DNA from: Arsenicitalea aurantiaca
Lineage (GTDB): Bacteria; Pseudomonadota; Alphaproteobacteria; Rhizobiales; Devosiaceae
Assembly (NCBI RefSeq): GCF_003994485.1
Contig: NZ_RZNJ01000002.1
Span: 433,255-497,254 of the forward strand
Length of the DNA stretch: 64,000 bases
Direction: 5' to 3'
Shown here: piece after piece, positions 62,322 to 64,000 of the stretch
Position numbering within the stretch: position 1 is the first letter of the stretch
How the letters are laid out: every line of letters starts with the position of its first letter
Notes under the pieces: generated by a model
Database searches by the model: none
What the model was told of the DNA's origin: nothing
Seen by the model: the letters and a program-made list of their open reading frames with translations, nothing else
Translations under genes and position numbers: made by a program

Positions 62322-64000
62322 GTGACAGACAAACCAGAAGATCAGGCCCGCCCCGGCGGCCCGAGTGACATCGCGCCGATCTCGATTTCCGACGAGATGC
62401 GCAAGTCCTATCTCGATTACGCCATGAGCGTCATCGTGAGCCGGGCGCTGCCCGACGTGCGCGACGGGCTCAAGCCCGTGCATCGGCGCATCCTCTATTC
62501 CATGCACGAGCAGGGCTATGAATATAACAAGCCCTACCGCAAGTCGGCGCGCGTGGTCGGCGACGTCATCGGTAAATACCATCCGCACGGCAATGATGCG
62601 GTCTACTTCTCCCTCGTGCGCATGGCGCAGGAGTTCTCGCTCCGCGTCACGCTGATCGACGGCCAGGGCAATTTCGGCTCCGTCGATGGCGATATGCCCG
62701 CCGCCATGCGCTACACCGAAGTGCGCATGGAAAAGGTCACAGGCTCGCTGCTCGACGACCTCGACAAGGACACCGTCGATTTCCGGGACAATTACGATGG
62801 CTCCGAGAAAGAGCCCGTCGTCCTGCCCGCCAAGTTCCCGCACCTGCTCGTCAACGGCGCCGGCGGCATCGCGGTGGGCATGGCCACCAATATCCCCACC
62901 CACAATCTGACCGAGGTCATCAACGCCGTCCTCGCCACCATGGACAATCCCGAGATCACGGTCGATGACCTCCTCGAGATCATGCCGGGCCCCGACTTCC
63001 CCACCGCCGGGATCATCCTCGGGCGTTCGGGCATCCGCTCGGCCTATGAAACCGGGCGCGGCTCGATCCTCATGCGCGGCCGCGTCGAGGTGGAGGAGGT
63101 GCGCAAGGAGCGCGAGGCGCTCATCATCTCCGAGATTCCCTACCAGGTGAACAAGGCGACGATGATCGAGAAGATCGCCGATCTCGTGCGCGAAAAGCGC
63201 ATCGAGGGCATCTCCGACATCCGCGACGAATCCGATCGCAGCGGCATGCGCGTCGTGGTCGAACTGAAGCGCGATGCCGTCGCCGACGTGGTGCTGAACC
63301 AGCTCTACCGCTTCACCCCGCTGCAAACCTCGTTCGGCTGCAATTTTGTTGCTCTGAACGGCGGCAAGCCCGAGCTTCTGGGGCTGCAGCCCATTCTCTC
63401 CGCCTTCATCGACTTCCGTGAGGAGGTCGTTACCCGGCGCACCAAATTCCTCCTCAACAAGGCGCGCGACCGCGCCCATGTGCTCGTCGGCCTCGCCGTC
63501 GCCGTCGCCAATGTGGACGAGGTGATCGCGCTCATCCGCGCCGCGCCCGATCCGGCGACTGCCCGTGAACGCCTCATGGAACGTGACTGGCCGGCGCGCG
63601 ATGTCGCGCCCCTGATCGCGCTCATCGACGATCCGCGCCACCGCATCCAGGAGGACGGCACGTTCCGCCTGTCCGACGTGCAGGCCCGCGCCATTCTCGC
63701 ATTGACCCTGTCGCGCCTCACTGCGCTCGGCCGGGACGAGATCGGCAACGAGCTCAACGGCCTCGGCGAAGAGATCTCCGACTATCTCGACATCCTGCGG
63801 TCCCGCGATCGCGTCCGCGCCATCATCCGGGACGAGCTGACCGAGATCCGCGACCAGTTCGGCACCCCGCGCAAAACCTCGATCGAGGAAAGCGCCGCCG
63901 ATTTCGAGGACGAAGACCTTATCGCCCGCGAGGACATGGTCGTCACCGTCACCCACGGCGGCTACATCAAGCGCGTGCCGCTCTCGAGCTACCGGGCGCA
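62322..64000 (+). CDS. gyrA: DNA gyrase subunit A, 5' part (runs off the window)
   Basis: An open frame from GTG 62322 to the window end gives the first 559 residues. It has [20 protein letters not shown], the winged helix, catalytic tyrosine in [10 protein letters not shown] (Tyr131), and the tower/coiled-coil domains, with the first beta-propeller strands at the end ([19 protein letters not shown]). The quinolone-resistance-determining segment reads [18 protein letters not shown]: the positions equal to E. coli Ser83 and Asp87 are Asp92 and Phe96. The ATG at 62291 is out of frame. AAGAG five bases upstream is a modest ribosome site. Confidence 0.95.
   Translation, partial: MTDKPEDQARPGGPSDIAPISISDEMRKSYLDYAMSVIVSRALPDVRDGLKPVHRRILYSMHEQGYEYNKPYRKSARVVGDVIGKYHPHGNDAVYFSLVRMAQEFSLRVTLIDGQGNFGSVDGDMPAAMRYTEVRMEKVTGSLLDDLDKDTVDFRDNYDGSEKEPVVLPAKFPHLLVNGAGGIAVGMATNIPTHNLTEVINAVLATMDNPEITVDDLLEIMPGPDFPTAGIILGRSGIRSAYETGRGSILMRGRVEVEEVRKEREALIISEIPYQVNKATMIEKIADLVREKRIEGISDIRDESDRSGMRVVVELKRDAVADVVLNQLYRFTPLQTSFGCNFVALNGGKPELLGLQPILSAFIDFREEVVTRRTKFLLNKARDRAHVLVGLAVAVANVDEVIALIRAAPDPATARERLMERDWPARDVAPLIALIDDPRHRIQEDGTFRLSDVQARAILALTLSRLTALGRDEIGNELNGLGEEISDYLDILRSRDRVRAIIRDELTEIRDQFGTPRKTSIEESAADFEDEDLIAREDMVVTVTHGGYIKRVPLSSYRA

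Noticed and set aside
62132-62368. Plus-strand ORF with an ATG at 62291 just before gyrA
   Set aside because: It is out of frame with gyrA, overlaps the gyrA start and has no homology-like content; gyrA more likely starts at GTG 62322.
62295-63956. Minus-strand open frame of about 550 codons opposite gyrA
   Set aside because: The plus strand encodes an unmistakable gyrA over the same bases.
1-64000. tRNA or rRNA genes, CRISPR arrays, insertion sequences, prophage or attachment sites
   Set aside because: None was recognised by eye: no spaced repeat arrays, transposase-like products or cloverleaf-like sequences in the gaps. Short RNA genes could still be missed without a covariance-model scan.

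Overview
The window is GC-rich, gene-dense chromosomal DNA from an alphaproteobacterium, most likely order Hyphomicrobiales. This rests on gene content and order: NDUFA12, a DUF2155 protein, aat, accC, accB, aroQ and a DsbA-like protein in a row, a class II (B12) ribonucleotide reductase, an HdaA-like protein before ppk and ppx, two GAAC-N7-GAAC SOS boxes between uvrA and ssb, and a two-domain malic enzyme. A Devosia/Pelagibacterium-like family is my guess and is untested. I saw no tRNA, rRNA, CRISPR array, insertion sequence or phage gene. Most of the window is core genome, with two accessory-looking modules.

Region 1 (1-8080) is a sulfur detoxification island. A SorAB-like sulfite dehydrogenase pair is followed by a BigR/SqrR-type persulfide-sensing ArsR repressor, cotranscribed with a methyltransferase. 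Divergent from it runs a six-gene operon: DUF2892, two YeeE/YedE halves, a persulfide dioxygenase-like enzyme, a DUF442 phosphatase/rhodanese-like protein and a SulP anion permease, with a zinc-finger thioredoxin overlapping the end. A near-perfect AT-rich palindrome lies inside the operon promoter. A plausible flow is sulfane sulfur to sulfite, sulfite to sulfate, and sulfate out of the cell.

Region 2 (7541-28687) is mostly housekeeping: a pseudouridine synthase, nrdJ, complex I assembly, aat, fatty-acid and shikimate genes, an aminotransferase, an ArsR/AHSA1 pair, a DMT exporter, purN/purM, an AI-2E family permease, HdaA-like, ppk and ppx.

Region 3 (28689-42087) is an acid-sugar catabolic island. 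OtnC, OtnK, a LacI regulator, an LtnD-like dehydrogenase and OtnI form the route from L-threonate (and, with DenD, D-erythronate) to dihydroxyacetone phosphate. Next to it, behind a GntR regulator, is a ribose-type ABC importer whose ATPase carries an extra C-terminal domain of about 130 residues, then a D-apionate-lactonase-like protein, DenD and an SDR. The combination suggests uptake and lactone-first oxidation of a tetrose or branched sugar feeding the tetronate pathway.

Region 4 (42138-64000) holds rnd, aspS, an EAL phosphodiesterase preceded by a CtrA-like box, malic enzyme, a DUF4153 membrane protein, trmFO, stress and transport genes, two tiny genes (a DUF1127 protein and an unknown 50-residue protein), SOS-controlled uvrA and ssb, an MMPL/RND exporter with a small exported protein, and the 5' part of gyrA. 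GyrA has an unusual quinolone-resistance-determining region.
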